This document shows, in pieces, positions 1-13,300 of a DNA stretch of 64,000 nucleotides; the stretch's first letter is position 1, and each line of letters starts with the position of its first letter. A program made the translations under genes and the position numbers. The notes under the pieces are model-generated. The model had not been told where the DNA came from, made no database searches, and saw only the letters and a list, made by a program, of their open reading frames with translations. Source of the stretch: Nansenia antarctica (lineage: Eukaryota > Chordata > Actinopteri > Argentiniformes > Microstomatidae); contig OZ022341.1 in NCBI GenBank assembly GCA_963989245.1, forward strand, positions 57,913,128 through 57,977,127, written 5' to 3'.

Positions 1-1304
1 ATCTTCCCACAGCCTGGAAACATGCATCTGGCCTTAAATACAACATGTTCCTTTCTGTGTACAAGCAATTCAGTGTTGGAGAGGAAGCTGGCCTTGCACT
101 TCAACTGTATGCAAATGTAAGGCCTGACACCACAGTGCATTTGCAAATGATCATTAAGGTGGGTGACATTAACAAACTGCCGACGACAATACTGACAAAG
201 CACCTTTTTGCTCTGCATTTCAAGAAAGCGCTTTGCCTCATCATTATCTCCATGTGCTTTCACATGAAGAAGAAGATTTCGGAAATACTTGAACCCCTTT
301 CTACAGTTAGCAACAGGGCATGTGCTTTCCTCACTGCTTTCTGTCTTAAGCCCAGAGAGTTTGGGTTGAAATGTCTCTGTCTGATGCATCTCCCCATTAT
401 GTTCTTGAAAATCATTGTTTGCACCATCTTTTGTCCAGAGCTGATTTTCGGTTTTAGCCTTCAGAGCTGCAATAATCGGGGCTGCTGTTTTTGGATTAGC
501 CAATTTTTTACTTGTTTTCATTGCAGCTAGTCTCTCCTTGCATGATAGTTTTACATGTGATGCTACATGTGGTTCCAATGTGTCCTTTGAATTAAAGGTC
601 TCAGCGCATATTGGGCAGCTATAAAGTCCATCTTTGTAATGAGTCTGTGCATGACGTACAATCCTGTGACCAAGAAACTCCTTGTCACATAACACGCAGT
701 ACTGCATATACGCCTGCCAGTTTCTAAACCTGGCAGAGATGAAACCTTTCTCTCTCAGTTTCTTTGTTTCTCTGTTTTTCTGTCTTTTATCTGCAATCTC
801 ATTCAGTTCATTTGTGGTGTCTAGAAAGCATTCGGTGACATCCCGGAACCCTTCCTGATCCTGGGTTATATCCTCCTCCTCAGGGGCCTCTGGGCTCTCG
901 CTGTCGTTGAGCAAGTCAATAGATGACACAATGGAGGCCTCCTCGCCCATAAGTGACAGGCAATGACGCTTCAATGTCTTCCAGTCCCAGAACTCCGGGT
1001 CAAAAGGCCATAGAGTCTTGAACACCAGCAGGAGGTCACAGCGTAGCGAGTTGGGCACAGGGAGATTTTCCTCCTCCAGCTTCTGGTCAGGTTCATTGTA
1101 AAGACTCTCCACGGCATAGTAGGAGTCCACCGTGGGCTCTAGCAAGAACTCGGTTAGTTGGCAAGCACGTTTCACCTCCAGATCAGTGGGCAACAAACAG
1201 GAGATGGTTTTGCAAATGGTGATTTTGGTCGTCCCGTCACTTGAGTCCATCTGTAAAGCCCGTATGCACATGTCAATGCACACTGGCAGTCCAACGTTGT
1301 CTAT
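1..1304 (-). CDS. znf292: ZNF292 large zinc-finger exon (partial, runs off left edge)
   Basis: Open reading frame from acceptor TTTCTTTTACAG at 1305 to the window edge with no stop (434 codons read through). It encodes a helical block (VDSYYAVESLYNEPDQK, DPEFWDWKTLKRH), an acidic linker, and then C2H2 fingers. Five complete fingers are visible, roughly from residue 540 onward: YCVLCDKEF-H-H, YSCPICAETF, CPVANCRKGF, VLCQYCRRQF and YICIQLKCKASF. A sixth (CMFPGCGK) is cut by the edge. In mammals one giant 3' exon holds nearly all the fingers, and this exon behaves the same way. Confidence 0.94.
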   Translation of the reverse strand, partial: MDNVGLPVCIDMCIRALQMDSSDGTTKITICKTISCLLPTDLEVKRACQLTEFLLEPTVDSYYAVESLYNEPDQKLEEENLPVPNSLRCDLLLVFKTLWPFDPEFWDWKTLKRHCLSLMGEEASIVSSIDLLNDSESPEAPEEEDITQDQEGFRDVTECFLDTTNELNEIADKRQKNRETKKLREKGFISARFRNWQAYMQYCVLCDKEFLGHRIVRHAQTHYKDGLYSCPICAETFNSKDTLEPHVASHVKLSCKERLAAMKTSKKLANPKTAAPIIAALKAKTENQLWTKDGANNDFQEHNGEMHQTETFQPKLSGLKTESSEESTCPVANCRKGFKYFRNLLLHVKAHGDNDEAKRFLEMQSKKVLCQYCRRQFVNVTHLNDHLQMHCGVRPYICIQLKCKASFLSNTELLVHRKEHVVFKARCMFPGCGK

Positions 1305-4300
1305 CTGTAAAAGAAACAAAAGGCATCAGATTCAAAGAATCACAATCACCAAATTTCAATGGATTGTAAATGCAAAAAGAGTGTGAAGATAACAGTGTAC
1401 TGTTAACAGTGTAGAGAATACAGTATCTAGACAGAAACCTACCTCTGATTGAATGACCTTGATGAGAAAGAGGATGTGGAAGACTGTTTTGGACAGCAAA
1501 GACATCTGACGGCATCTGTCCAGGAAAGTCTGTTCCGATGACTCCAAGCGTTTCAGCAGTTTGCTCCAGAACAGGGTGAGCTCCCTGGAGAGGAGAGCGA
1601 GGGAAGATACAGTAATCACTGATGTAAGAACTGCACACAATGGTAGACATAATTATTTTGTAATGGAGCTATTCTACAAGCAATGGCCAATAACACAATA
1701 TTCCCATCCTTCATCTTATGTCAAACAGAGAGATAGCAATCTTTCAATAAGGTTGGTTTCAAATGAAAGAAATGTTTACCAGGCACAGTAAGTGTCTCCT
1801 TGTAGAAGCTGGCGAGTCAAAAAGGCAGTGCATAAGCTAAAGGCTCCCTTCTCGTCCCCCTCTGATTCCAGGTTACAAATCATCTCCAGTGCATCACGAC
1901 AATCCACCTTGGACAGCTGTGTGAAGAACTTGACTTTATTCCATGAATATTATTTCTGCATTATGTGATTTGCTGTTAGTGTAAAATATATTGTTGGACT
2001 ACAATTGGACTACATGTATTTCTAACATCAGATATACAATCAAGCAAATGCCACTCTTCTCTGCACTACTGCGCATCATTCAACAATTTCCTCATGTCTT
2101 AAAGGTCCTGTACAAACAGATCATGGCAGCTTTCAAAGTGTAAATTATGCAATGCTATGTCTATATTTGTTTCCCCTTTCAAATTAGATCAGATTCATCC
2201 TTTTTTGTCATTGCACAGAGTACAACGAAATGTACTTTTTGCTCACAGGGTCAGCCAGTCAGCGCCCCTGGAGCAATTAGAGGTTGAGTGCCTTGCTCAA
2301 GTTCTTGTTCAGTTAACAAGCCAAATGTGCCAGTTACATTACTCAAATTCCCATGAAACCAAACGGGTGCTTACCTGCAGCTGAGCAAACTTAACAGTGC
2401 ACATAAATGCTTCTAAACGTGACTCCAAACCACATTAACTAACAGTTTATAATGTGTTTTCATGGTTTTGGAGCAGCAGTGTCAGACCATGCTGAAATTG
2501 AGACAGATTGACTGCTGAAGCAGTGGTGGGTGTGTAGTGGTGGAGCTGTAGTCATCAGTGATTAGCTGTATGTAACATTTTAAATTCTAAAACATTTGAT
2601 CTGTACAAATTAACATGAAATTGTAGTTTGTGTCATGACTGATTTCGATTGCACAAGTCCTTTAAAATCTGGTTTTTCATTTATTTCCATAAACCTTTTG
2701 AGTTGCATCCGTGTACGAAAGGCGCTATATAAATAAAGTTTCACTTCACTTCACTTCACTTCTTTGATCACACTTTACATTAAGTTGCCCCTATATCTGT
2801 GTAGTAACTGTAATTAATCTAGTAACACTAATTAACATACTGTTATTATCGTACATCAGTTATTGCACAGTAATAGAGACAAGTACGAGTGGTTTGTGTG
2901 ATTACACAAGTGGAATAGGGCTGCCACGATTAGTCGACTAGTCGCGACGACGTCGATTACCAAAATCGTCGCCGACATATTTGGTAATCGACGTCGTCGC
3001 ATGTTTTTTTGGAGCTGAAATAAGCGTTTTTTATTTTAAAAAATTCCCCTAGCACCAGGGGAGCCCCCCCTGCCAAATTTCGTTGTTTGGTACCTGTACT
3101 ATATCAATGACAATAAAGACCATTCATTTCATTCGATAAGCATTCGTTTTTCTTCCCTGAAGCTGCCACTGGCTAGCGTCTCCCAGTGTCTTTGATGTAC
3201 ATGCGCAGTGTCGGTCATCCGGGGCACACGTGACTTCCCCGGAAAAACAAACAGAGAAATGTCTTCCTGTCCTCGTACCAAAGTGTGGGAGCATTTCAAC
3301 CACAACGTTGAAAAAAAGAATGTAAAATGTAAAATTTGCAAAGCTGAACTCGCTTATCATGGCAGCACGTCTATGATGCGCGAGCATCTAAAAAGGAAGC
3401 ATGTTGTGGCAGATGACGAGGAAGACGATGGCTCGTCTCGGTAAGCTAGTTAGCTTGTTATTGGCTAACGATATCGTTACGTTAAAAGCCTTCTTAAATT
3501 ATTTTACGTTGTCATCAAAGCGATAGTTATCAAATAGCTAAAAATGTTGTCTTAACGTTACAGTGCTAAGAAGGCGCGTTCTACTATGAGATGAGTGAAG
3601 CAAAGCAAAACGTTTGTACTCTGTACAAGTATTTATTTTTGTTTTTGTATTCTTTTGGTTGCCTAGTGCCTAGCCTACCTCATTTTACTCAGCAGTTTGC
3701 ACCCTCTACTACTCTTTACATTACATGCAAGTGATGCCAGAAATAAATCTGCAAAGTTCATTAAAATATCTATTTTTGAGTGAACAATCATTTTAATTGT
3801 CTTTATTTTTAGTTAGCACATGCCTACAACAACAACAACTAACAACTTCAAGCTAAATTTAGAAGCTGATTTAGAAGATGATAGCTAAATAAGAGCGATT
3901 GAGTAATTGTGCGATAAGCTGTAATTTATGATCCGATTAGTCGACTAATCGTTAAAATAATCGGTGACTAGTCGACTATGAAAATAATCGTTTGTGGCAG
4001 CCCTAAAGTGGAATAAGGACTGTTCCCATGTAATAACCTAATAACTACCATATATGAAGTGACATGTTAATAGAATTAAAGGTTGATACGACAGTGTTTA
4101 TAGGTGCAACTCAATTCTGTGTTTCAGATTTTTTTGTGTAAACCTTTTCCACGGAATAGTCTGCCCTCTTGTGGATGATATTCTCAATATCTCTGAATCA
4201 AAAGCAATAGACAGTAGGAACTAAGGAATTGTAAGATAATACTGAGGCATGACTGTTGTAAAACAAACAAAAACACCCTACCTCCTCCATTAATGGCTCA

Positions 4301-7300
4301 TGTGCTGAGACAGTACACAGGCAGACAAGGTACATCTGCTTAAAGTGTCCCTTTCCTTCAAACTCAGGATACTCTGAACACGCCTTTGCCAGCAGTGCAG
4401 CCTTCTCCAAGTGGTTCTCCTTGATGAGGTACTTTAATCTCATGTCCAGCAGAATGGGTCCCTCCAGTTCAAGGAACTGATGAACTAAAAGGGAAGAGGG
4501 ATAAGCTCAGAATCAAATGAGATCTTAAAACTATTGTTGATGTGGTATAGAATTTAGTTTTGAATGTCAAAATGTCAAAGACCAAATGGTTTTAAAAGAA
4601 TATGATATAACCCTAACCCTATATAACCATAGGAAAATAATTATAATAATGATCACACTCACCTTGATCTGTTTGTGGCATTTCATTAGAGAGAAGGCTG
4701 TGCAGTGTGCTGTTGGTCCATATACCAGTCTCTTGGGCCACGGCAGACAGCAGGCACAGCTGTGTGATACCATTCTCCTGTAGCTGGGAGTGGGCTGACT
4801 GCACAGATAGGAAACAGTCAATAACGCTACTCTTAACACTTAAAGTCTGACGACGACAACAACAACACAATAACATTGAGTGCCAAGAGGTGGTTTAAAC
4901 AAAGTGCATCCATGCAACACACTTTTCTCAATAGGTTGGTTTGGTTAAAAGATCAAAGAGATGAATGAAAAAAAAAAAAATGTCTTTAAGGTAATGTGTT
5001 ACCTTCTGCAAGATATGGTTATGAAGTTTACCTGGACAGATAAACTGAACTCCTTCCAAAAGGCATCTGGGACATTTTCTGGCAGTGAGAGTAACAGCTC
5101 CACGCAGCTCCTGCACAACAAAATGAACCAAGGCAACTCATCGATGAAGGATGTAATGTAACTCTATGTAACTTGTACATTGCCTTAAATATGATCATCT
5201 GAAGCATAGTGACTATGCTTAGGAATTATTAAGAATTATATACAGCAGAAATAAATTGCATTACCCTAAACTAATTACAGTTTGTAGAGCTAGGAGCCTA
5301 AAGTACATGCAAGGCGATAATGTAATGTTAACAAGAACAATGTAGGCCAACTGATATAATGTTTCTCAAACAGGCTGCAACCATCAAACCAATCCCCACC
5401 AGCAGTACTCACAGTGAGAGCCTTTCCAGTACGAGGGGGACATTTTCACACTGGGAGGAGAGGGAGGGGGAGGCATGGGCATAGCTCAGCAGGGCCACTG
5501 TGTACACCTCCACTAAAGTCAGTGGGTCCTCTTCTATCTTCCACCGGCCTGCATATTCCACCAGAGTCTACACACAGAGAGAGGGGGGATTACTCACACA
5601 GAGAGACAGTTTTATTTGATTGATTTTCAACAGAGAACTAAAATAGAGAGCATTGAAACACTGGTAAGTTTAGAAAGGACTGGAGGGGGAAGCCATCATC
5701 TGAGGACTACAAGACCAAACACAACCATCCATGGACACGTCTCCCTGTCAGGCTACTCTGCTCTACTTTGGCAGAATTATACATAGTAGGGTAATAATGG
5801 ATTAATCATTATCACACACCTACTGGGAATCAAGTGGACAGTAAACATGTTGTCCCCCACAAGTGATGTAGCTCCCCTCCTTGAGTGAATTGGTGACAAT
5901 TATTTAGAATTTCAGGATGACTGAAAAGTTAAGGGAGCTTGTTATTTGATTCATTTCCAAGGATTTGACATTGGGATGCCCCGATACCATTTTTTGCCAC
6001 TGATACCGATCACCGATAATCAATGAGCAATATCTGCTGATATACTGCCGTTACCAATCAAATAATAGCCTAATACTAATAGGTTAATAAAAAAACGAAA
6101 ATGAGTGTAGAAGAGACATTTAGCATCAGATAAAGCGAGGCCAAGGCCTAAATGTTTTTAGAGCCTTTTGATAGGCTGGCCGAGTTGTGTCTGTACATTC
6201 TGCAATCGAGAATAGGCAGAATGCTTGAAGTAGCCCACAATGAGTCTTCCTGTAGCTATGATATCACTTATGCTGCGCTGTGACAGCACTCCATCGTGGA
6301 CAGCCAGCTGAAGCGTGTGGGCCATACATCCCAGGGCTCGACAGTGCGACCATTTCACTCGCAATTGCGACTAAAAATAAATCTGTGCGACTAGAAAAAT
6401 AATTCACGAGCACACTGTGCGAGTACAGATTTCAACCATTTCACTCGCATTTGCGACTAAAAATAAATCTGTGCGAACCGGGAAAATAATTCACGAGTGA
6501 AAGATTTCAGCCTACTGTAGGAGTGACGGCAATAACTGGACGATGTAGTCGCTTTGCCGGTAGACAAACAATCATGTGCGCTTTATTCTCACTCTCTGCA
6601 TGCGTACTGACAACAACAACATTCATTCATCTCTGTCCCACTTATATCCCGTCATATCACCCGCTAAGCAGCCTGGGTGATTGAGTCAACACAAACATAT
6701 GACAATGCTTTGAGCGGTCACTACACTACAATATATATATTTTTTAAACTACAAGTCCCACATTCCACAAGCCACAATCCGCCAACCACAGTACAGCTCT
6801 CTGTGATAACGTGTGGTGTCAACTTTCCCTGAGAAGAACACGGCTGCGCTATCGAAAGTTTGACTCAAAATGAAGAAAATGAAGCCCATTCATTTGTATT
6901 TTGCGAGTCAAAGAAACAAAGAAAAAGAGGAATCCGGTGAGGGCCCAAGTAATTCGCAAGCTGGTTCAACTAACGAGAGAGATGGGGATGAGACGGCTAG
7001 TAGCGACAGTGAGGCTGAGAACAACGTTAGTAGGCCTAACGTTAGTAGGCCTAACGTTACTAGCGAAGATGACACCTCAGCGTCCATTGCAGCCGGCGGA
7101 GGGAAAACATATAGATTTAATCCGAAGTGGCTGAAAATCTTCCCATGGCTAGAGTTTAAAGACAACGTCATGTTCTGCAAATATTGTAGAGGGCAGAAAC
7201 AGGCTGGCAAGTCGACGTTCCTATCAGGAAACCCGCATCTGAAAAGGGATAGCGTAACGAAACATAACATCTCGAAGCGGCATATCAAGTGCAGAGATCT

Positions 7301-10300
7301 GTACCTGTTGAGACAGGACAAACCATCGGGAACGGTGACAGCAGCCTTGAGGAGACAAGTGCTGCTGTCCGAGGAGGAGAAGAGGAGGCAGCTGAAAATA
7401 AAGATTAACATTGCATACTTCATTGCAAAAGAAGAAGAACCGTTCGTCAAATTTGGGCCACTTATCCGTCTCCACAAAAAAAACGGAATTGACATTAATC
7501 CCACATACGACAATGATGTAAGATGTGCTGAGATGATCGGTCAAATTGCTGACCTCATGAGAGAGAACCTGTCAGCGAAGCTGAAAGCCGCTAAGTATCT
7601 AGCCGTTCTAATAGACGGAGACACAGACATATCCAACATCGAATGCGAGATTGTCTACGTGCGCTTGTTGGAGGGTGGGAAGCCAGTCAATCTCCTGGTC
7701 GGACAACAGACTCTTGAACACTCCCATGCCATTGGTAAGTCGTTTCTCTTTATAGGCTTTATACTTGTGTAGTTTAATCATTTATTCATAATGGAGATAT
7801 AATTTAGTTTGTCAAAAAGCCTTTTTGTTTAATTGTTTTTTGTGTTGTCAATCGAGGTGTTTTGGATGCAACCAAGGCTGCATTTCACACTGTTTGCCCA
7901 GAGGAGGATGGAGGGTCATGGATGAAGAAGTGCATCTCCTTCGGGGCAGATGGCGCCTCTGTGAATATGGGCCACCGTGGGGGAGTGATTGCCCACCTGC
8001 AAAGAGAGGCAGGGGGGCATATAATCCCAATCCACTGTATGCCACATAGGTTTGTAACTGAAACAAGTTTTAAATATTGTTTTATTTGCTAGCAGAGAAT
8101 GTTAAACAATACTGTGTGTGTGTGTGTGTGTGCGCACACACTCTTAAGTGCTGGAATGGAATACCTAACAGAATTATTGTTTTCTGTTGGCACAAGATAG
8201 AGGGAGAGAAGAGATGGTGAGTTGTTTGTAAGATTCTGTTCTGACTTTCACAGGCTAGAGCTGGCAATACTGACCATCCAAAAGAAAGAGCCAATGGTGT
8301 GTCTGGTGTATGATCTTCTGCATCTGATATGGAAGACGTATCACTTCAGCGGAAAATCCAAAAGAGAGCTATATCATATCGGGCAAGAGCTCGGTGTGGA
8401 TATATGCAAACCGTCTAGCGTCAAGGGAACTCGCTGGATCCCCCATGTCCACAGAGCCCTCAAAGTGTTCCTGCGGCATGGACAAGACAAGGACCTCGCC
8501 ACTGACGAAGGCCAGTACTCCGTTGTTCTGCAGCACATGGAGCACCTGGCCGTAGCATCAACAACAGCGGAGGTTCAGGGGCGGGCAAAGAAGGTCAGTT
8601 TTACGCAGTACATTTAAAAATATAGGGTTAGGGTTGAGTTCAAGACTCAAATTAACTTTCAGAATCAAGTAATTGACAGGTGAGGTGGCTATAAACAATT
8701 TTAACTAACACTTATTGTGTATCTACTCACTACTTAACAGATAAAGAGGGAAATGGAGAATGCACTATTTTGTGTATTCTGCCATTTTCTCTCAGACATG
8801 TTTGAGGAGCTATCCTCACTTAGCCTCACCCTGCAAAAGAATGACCTGATCCTCCCCCAAGCCACGTCAGAGTTGAGGAAGACAGTGACCAGACTTGAAG
8901 CACTAAAGTCTAGGGCAAAGGCAGGAGGCATGCTGGAGAAGATTCAGACCATGCTTGCTCAGCAGCAGGATGATGATGGGAGGAGATTCCAGGTGTGTTA
9001 GGATTAGAGTTTGTTAGGATGTAAGAGAAACCATTATGATTAAGAGTTAGTGTGAGAATCAATGTAGGCCTATGCGTTGCACAATAGAACAATTGCAGTG
9101 GAGAAGTCAACATACATTTAATTGTGTGTGTGTGTGTGTGCTATTTCTGTTAAAGGGAATAACACTGAAGGGGAATCTGACAGGCTTCACGGACCTCACC
9201 AATCCCCAGCTGAAGAAGCACATAGAGACGGCCATCAACATCGGAGTGAATGATCTCAAAGCCAGGTTTGGTGGTTTGCTGAAGGATGAGGATGTCCAGA
9301 CGCCAGTGGTGTCTTTCAGAGTGCTAAACCCCGACACATGGCCAGAAGACCAGACCAGCCTTCTCACCTTTGGTGATGATGATGTGGCATACCTGGTGAG
9401 GCATTTCAAGGAGCCTCTAGAGAGGTAAGAATTTATTTGACACTGCATTGCCATATGAGACAATGTTATGTTTGCATATTTGCAAACTCACTTACTCTGT
9501 TCAATCCTGCAGATCGGGGTGTGACCTGGCTGCGGTCCAGGACGAGTGGCAGGGACTGAAAATCCTGGTCAGCCACAATTTCAAGAACAAGTCCTACAGT
9601 GGCCTGTGGGAGACCATGTTGACAAAGGACCCCTACAGGCAGGATTACAAGGTAGACCAACACAACAGTACTGAGTGGTTATGTATGGTATCCATCTGTT
9701 GTTGGTTTTAATAAGTTAATGGTAAGAGTTAAATGAAATTGAAAGATATCATATTTTCCCTAGAACATACTGGAGTTGGTGCAGCTTATGCTGGTGCTGC
9801 CCATTTCAGCCGCCCAGTGTGAGCGAGGCTTCTCTGCACAGAACCGCATTAAGAATTCAAGAAGAAGCAGCCTTGGAGTCTCCACCACCGAAGACCTGAT
9901 GAGGATCAGCCTGGAGGGGCCTTCTGTCGAGGACTTCGATCCCACTCCTGCCGTGGACCGCTGGCTGACCTCTAAGCGTGCCAGACGGCCAACATACAAA
10001 AGCATATGGACAACTGATATCCTCTGCGTCTAGTAGGGCTGTAGGCATGGGCCAATGTGTGATTTTGGTGCAAAAATTGCAAAATCACTAATAAAAATGT
10101 GTTATTATAAAATGTTTCACTGTGCTCCTAAATTTCTTTGTGTGCCCCTAAAATGTTTCATTTAGGAGCACATGTGCTCCTAGTGAAAACGGTTAGCGTA
10201 GAGGCCTGCATCCAAGACTTGGTAATCGTGCGTCTTGCATTGATTTGAGCATGTTTCAGGAATTATCGTTGAGTATGACTACTCGTGGGCCTCTACAGTG

Positions 10301-13300
10301 GTTTTTGTTAGCTGCCGTTTCTCTGCCTTTTTCTTCTCATTCTCTGCGGTCAGCTTTCCAAACTCGCCATGCTCCGCTACGTGACGCAACTTCAAGTGCC
10401 TTATTGGTTGTGTTGAAGGATTTTACCTTAGCTTCCGCACAAGGTATTTTATCCTTGCACAGATTGCAGATGGCATGTGTGACATCTGTCTCACACACTT
10501 TATTGTACTTCCACACTTATGTTTGTATATCTATTCTAACATTCACGTATCTGCGACTACCGGGCATGCTCAACTCTCCCGATGCATACTGTGAACTGGA
10601 GTTATAAACACATAACACCGCCCGACAGATTTTAGTTTAACAAGTACCGTATGCGAGAATGGCTCGTTTAGGTTAATGAGCATGCGACAATGAACAGGCT
10701 CATGTTCTTGTTTGCGTCATTGATCGGTTATCATGATCGGCGACTAAAAAGCATTATCGGATTTCCCAGATCTCATATTTTTACAAAAGAAATGTTACTT
10801 AAGTGCTGAACAAACAGGGTTTATTGTTGTTCTCCTCAATACGATATTCATTATGCCAGATTGAGAGATTAGAGAAGCTTGCCAGGCTATTCACCTGCAG
10901 GGGAGATGTGCACAGAGGTGAACTGAGCCGTGAACAGACAGCTCCATTAATGGAGTCTCTCTCAGCAGGTGTATGACAGCTAAGCCTATTCGATTGGCCT
11001 TGGCTCTAAATTGGCACACATACTGTAAGCAACATAACTTAAAGAAGCGATTTAAAGCTGCATGGACCTTGATAGAAAGAGAACAGTGCTATACCACAGC
11101 ACATACTGTCTTGAAAACACTGATAGGCACACCAACACATCCACACACCCACACATATTGACTAGTTTGACGCTATTTTTAGAATACATTGTTGGCATCT
11201 ACGTAATCCTCCCGAGAGACATATCACAGCTGCCACATCATAGCCGAGGTCAAAGGTCACAAGTATTTTATTTCATTGTGAGCTGAATGCCATAAACTGT
11301 GACTGGGTTGGGATATACCCTGCTGTCTACACAGTCTCCTTAAACATATCATACTGCCATAACACACTCAGCAGACATATCACACTCAGCAGACATATCA
11401 CACTCAGCAGACACGACAGTTATCAAACGCATTGGCTACTGACGATAAATTCTAGCTTGTCATTTCACCTCTCACTAGGGGTGTAACGGATCAAGGATAA
11501 TCCGTGATCCGTACGGATCGCCCCCCACGGTTCGGCACGCATGTGTACCGCGGATCAATTGCTAAATTTTAAAAGTAATAATATTACTTAATATCTCTTG
11601 TAAATCACAATGTAGAGTTGCCATGAAAAGATAGACGCGACAGTTGCGTGCTTTGTTTTACTCTAGCGCAATGATAGGTTGATAATGCGGTAAAAAAAAA
11701 ATCCGTTGTTTACTCACTACACGTGAAGCTGGAAATCCACAACAACAAGGCTGCGTTCGTAAATTCGCTCTGGAATCTGATCAGCATTCAAGGAACGCCT
11801 CTTGTCCAATCAAATTACTTGGTCCCTTTAAGATAGTGGTCACCAACCCATCTTTGAGACTTTCCCTGTAGATCTTTGATTGATTAAAAAATAAAAAAAA
11901 TAAAAATAAAAAAACTTTTTTTTTTTAAATAAATACACAAAGAGCCTATGTTTTGCACGCGCCTCTCTCTCTCTCTAGCAAACTGTTGTGTTGCAAATGC
12001 TGCATGAAAGTGACCAATCAGATAAGAGAATAGTACTGCTATGTGACTCGCAAAAAAAACATTTGTCAAAATGGTTTTCCAGGATTCTACAACAAAGGTG
12101 GATTTCTTCACTCTTTTGCACTTAAAGGAGAAAACGAGGGGTGTGGATATTTACAATGAGTTAAAAAAATATGTCGGTGAAAATGACATACCCATTCATA
12201 AACTAGTGGCGATTACTACTGACGGGGCCCCAGCAATGCGCGGTGCGCGCAATGGATTTATTGGACTGTGTCGTAATGACCCTGATTTTCCCTCCTTCGT
12301 CAATTATCACTGTGTGATCCATCAGCAGGCCTTGGCTGGTAAGGTGTTGGACTTTTCCCATGTAATGACACTGGTGGTGAAACTAGTCAACTCGATTCGA
12401 GCGAAAGCGCTTCAGCACCGCTTATTCAAAGCGTTATTGGACGAGCTCGACGCTGCTTACGGAGACCTGCTTCTCCATGCTGATGTGCGGTGGTTGAGTC
12501 GCGGCAAAGTGCTGCAGCGATTTGTCGACTTGCTGCCCGAGATCAAGACGTTCCTGTCGACAAGGCAAGTGGTAGTAAATATTTTCATAGGCAAAGGACT
12601 TAAATTGGTGTGGAAAGTCAGATCTTTACCTTTTCTTTTTACTGTTTCCCCCTGCTTTTATATTCATTCTATGCATGTATATGTTTTTATATATGTTTTT
12701 ATTCACTTTATGTTCTTATTCCTGTTGTAAAGCACTTTGAGCTGCATTTCTTGTATGAAAGGTGCTATATAAATAAAGCTTTACTTACTTAGGCCTACTT
12801 ACATACAAGGAACGAGGAGCACAAGGAACTGGCAGACGATGCGTGGCTACTGGACCTGGGGTTCCTGACAGACATAACCGCAAAACTGAACGCACTCAAC
12901 TACGAGCTGCAGGGAAAAGACCGACACCTTCCCCACATGATAAGCACAGTAAATGGGTTCAAGGCCAAGCTCGGTGTTTGGACCACACACACCTAAAGAA
13001 TGGGAGGCTGACACACTTTCCCAACCTGGAGAAAATGGCACAGGCCTTGGAAGACAATGATGCTTTTCACCCTGAGCAGTACTGTGCTCCCCTGGACAAA
13101 CTGGCAACAGAGTTCAATCGGCGTTTTGGTGAGTTAGATGTCATGGCAGGGCTCTACGCTAACCTTTTTCACTAGGAGCACATGTGCTCCTAAATGAAAA
13201 ATGTTAGGGGCACACAAAGAAATTTTATTGTGATTTTATTAGTGATTTTGCCATTTTTGCACCAAAATCACACATTGGCCCATGCCTACAGCCCTACTAG

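Larger units (their letters stand above)
5971..10769 (-). mobile_element. Decayed ZBED-type hAT (element B), host of a nested transposon
   Basis: Left end TGGGATGCCCCGATACC and right end, read in reverse, TGGGAAATCCGATAATG form imperfect terminal repeats with CGATCACCGAT-like subterminal motifs. Apart from the nested element at 6332-10208 only about 0.9 kb is left. That remnant holds a BED-like exon (about 10335-10520) and a transposase core fragment (about 6158-6326), both on the minus strand. An 8-bp target duplication is not recognisable (TTTGACAT against GATCTCAT), as expected for an old copy. Confidence 0.7.

Noticed and set aside
11884..12111. 75-codon minus-strand ORF overlapping the hAT transposase start
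   Set aside because: Low-complexity Lys/Phe-rich reading of an A/T homopolymer region on the strand opposite the transposase.
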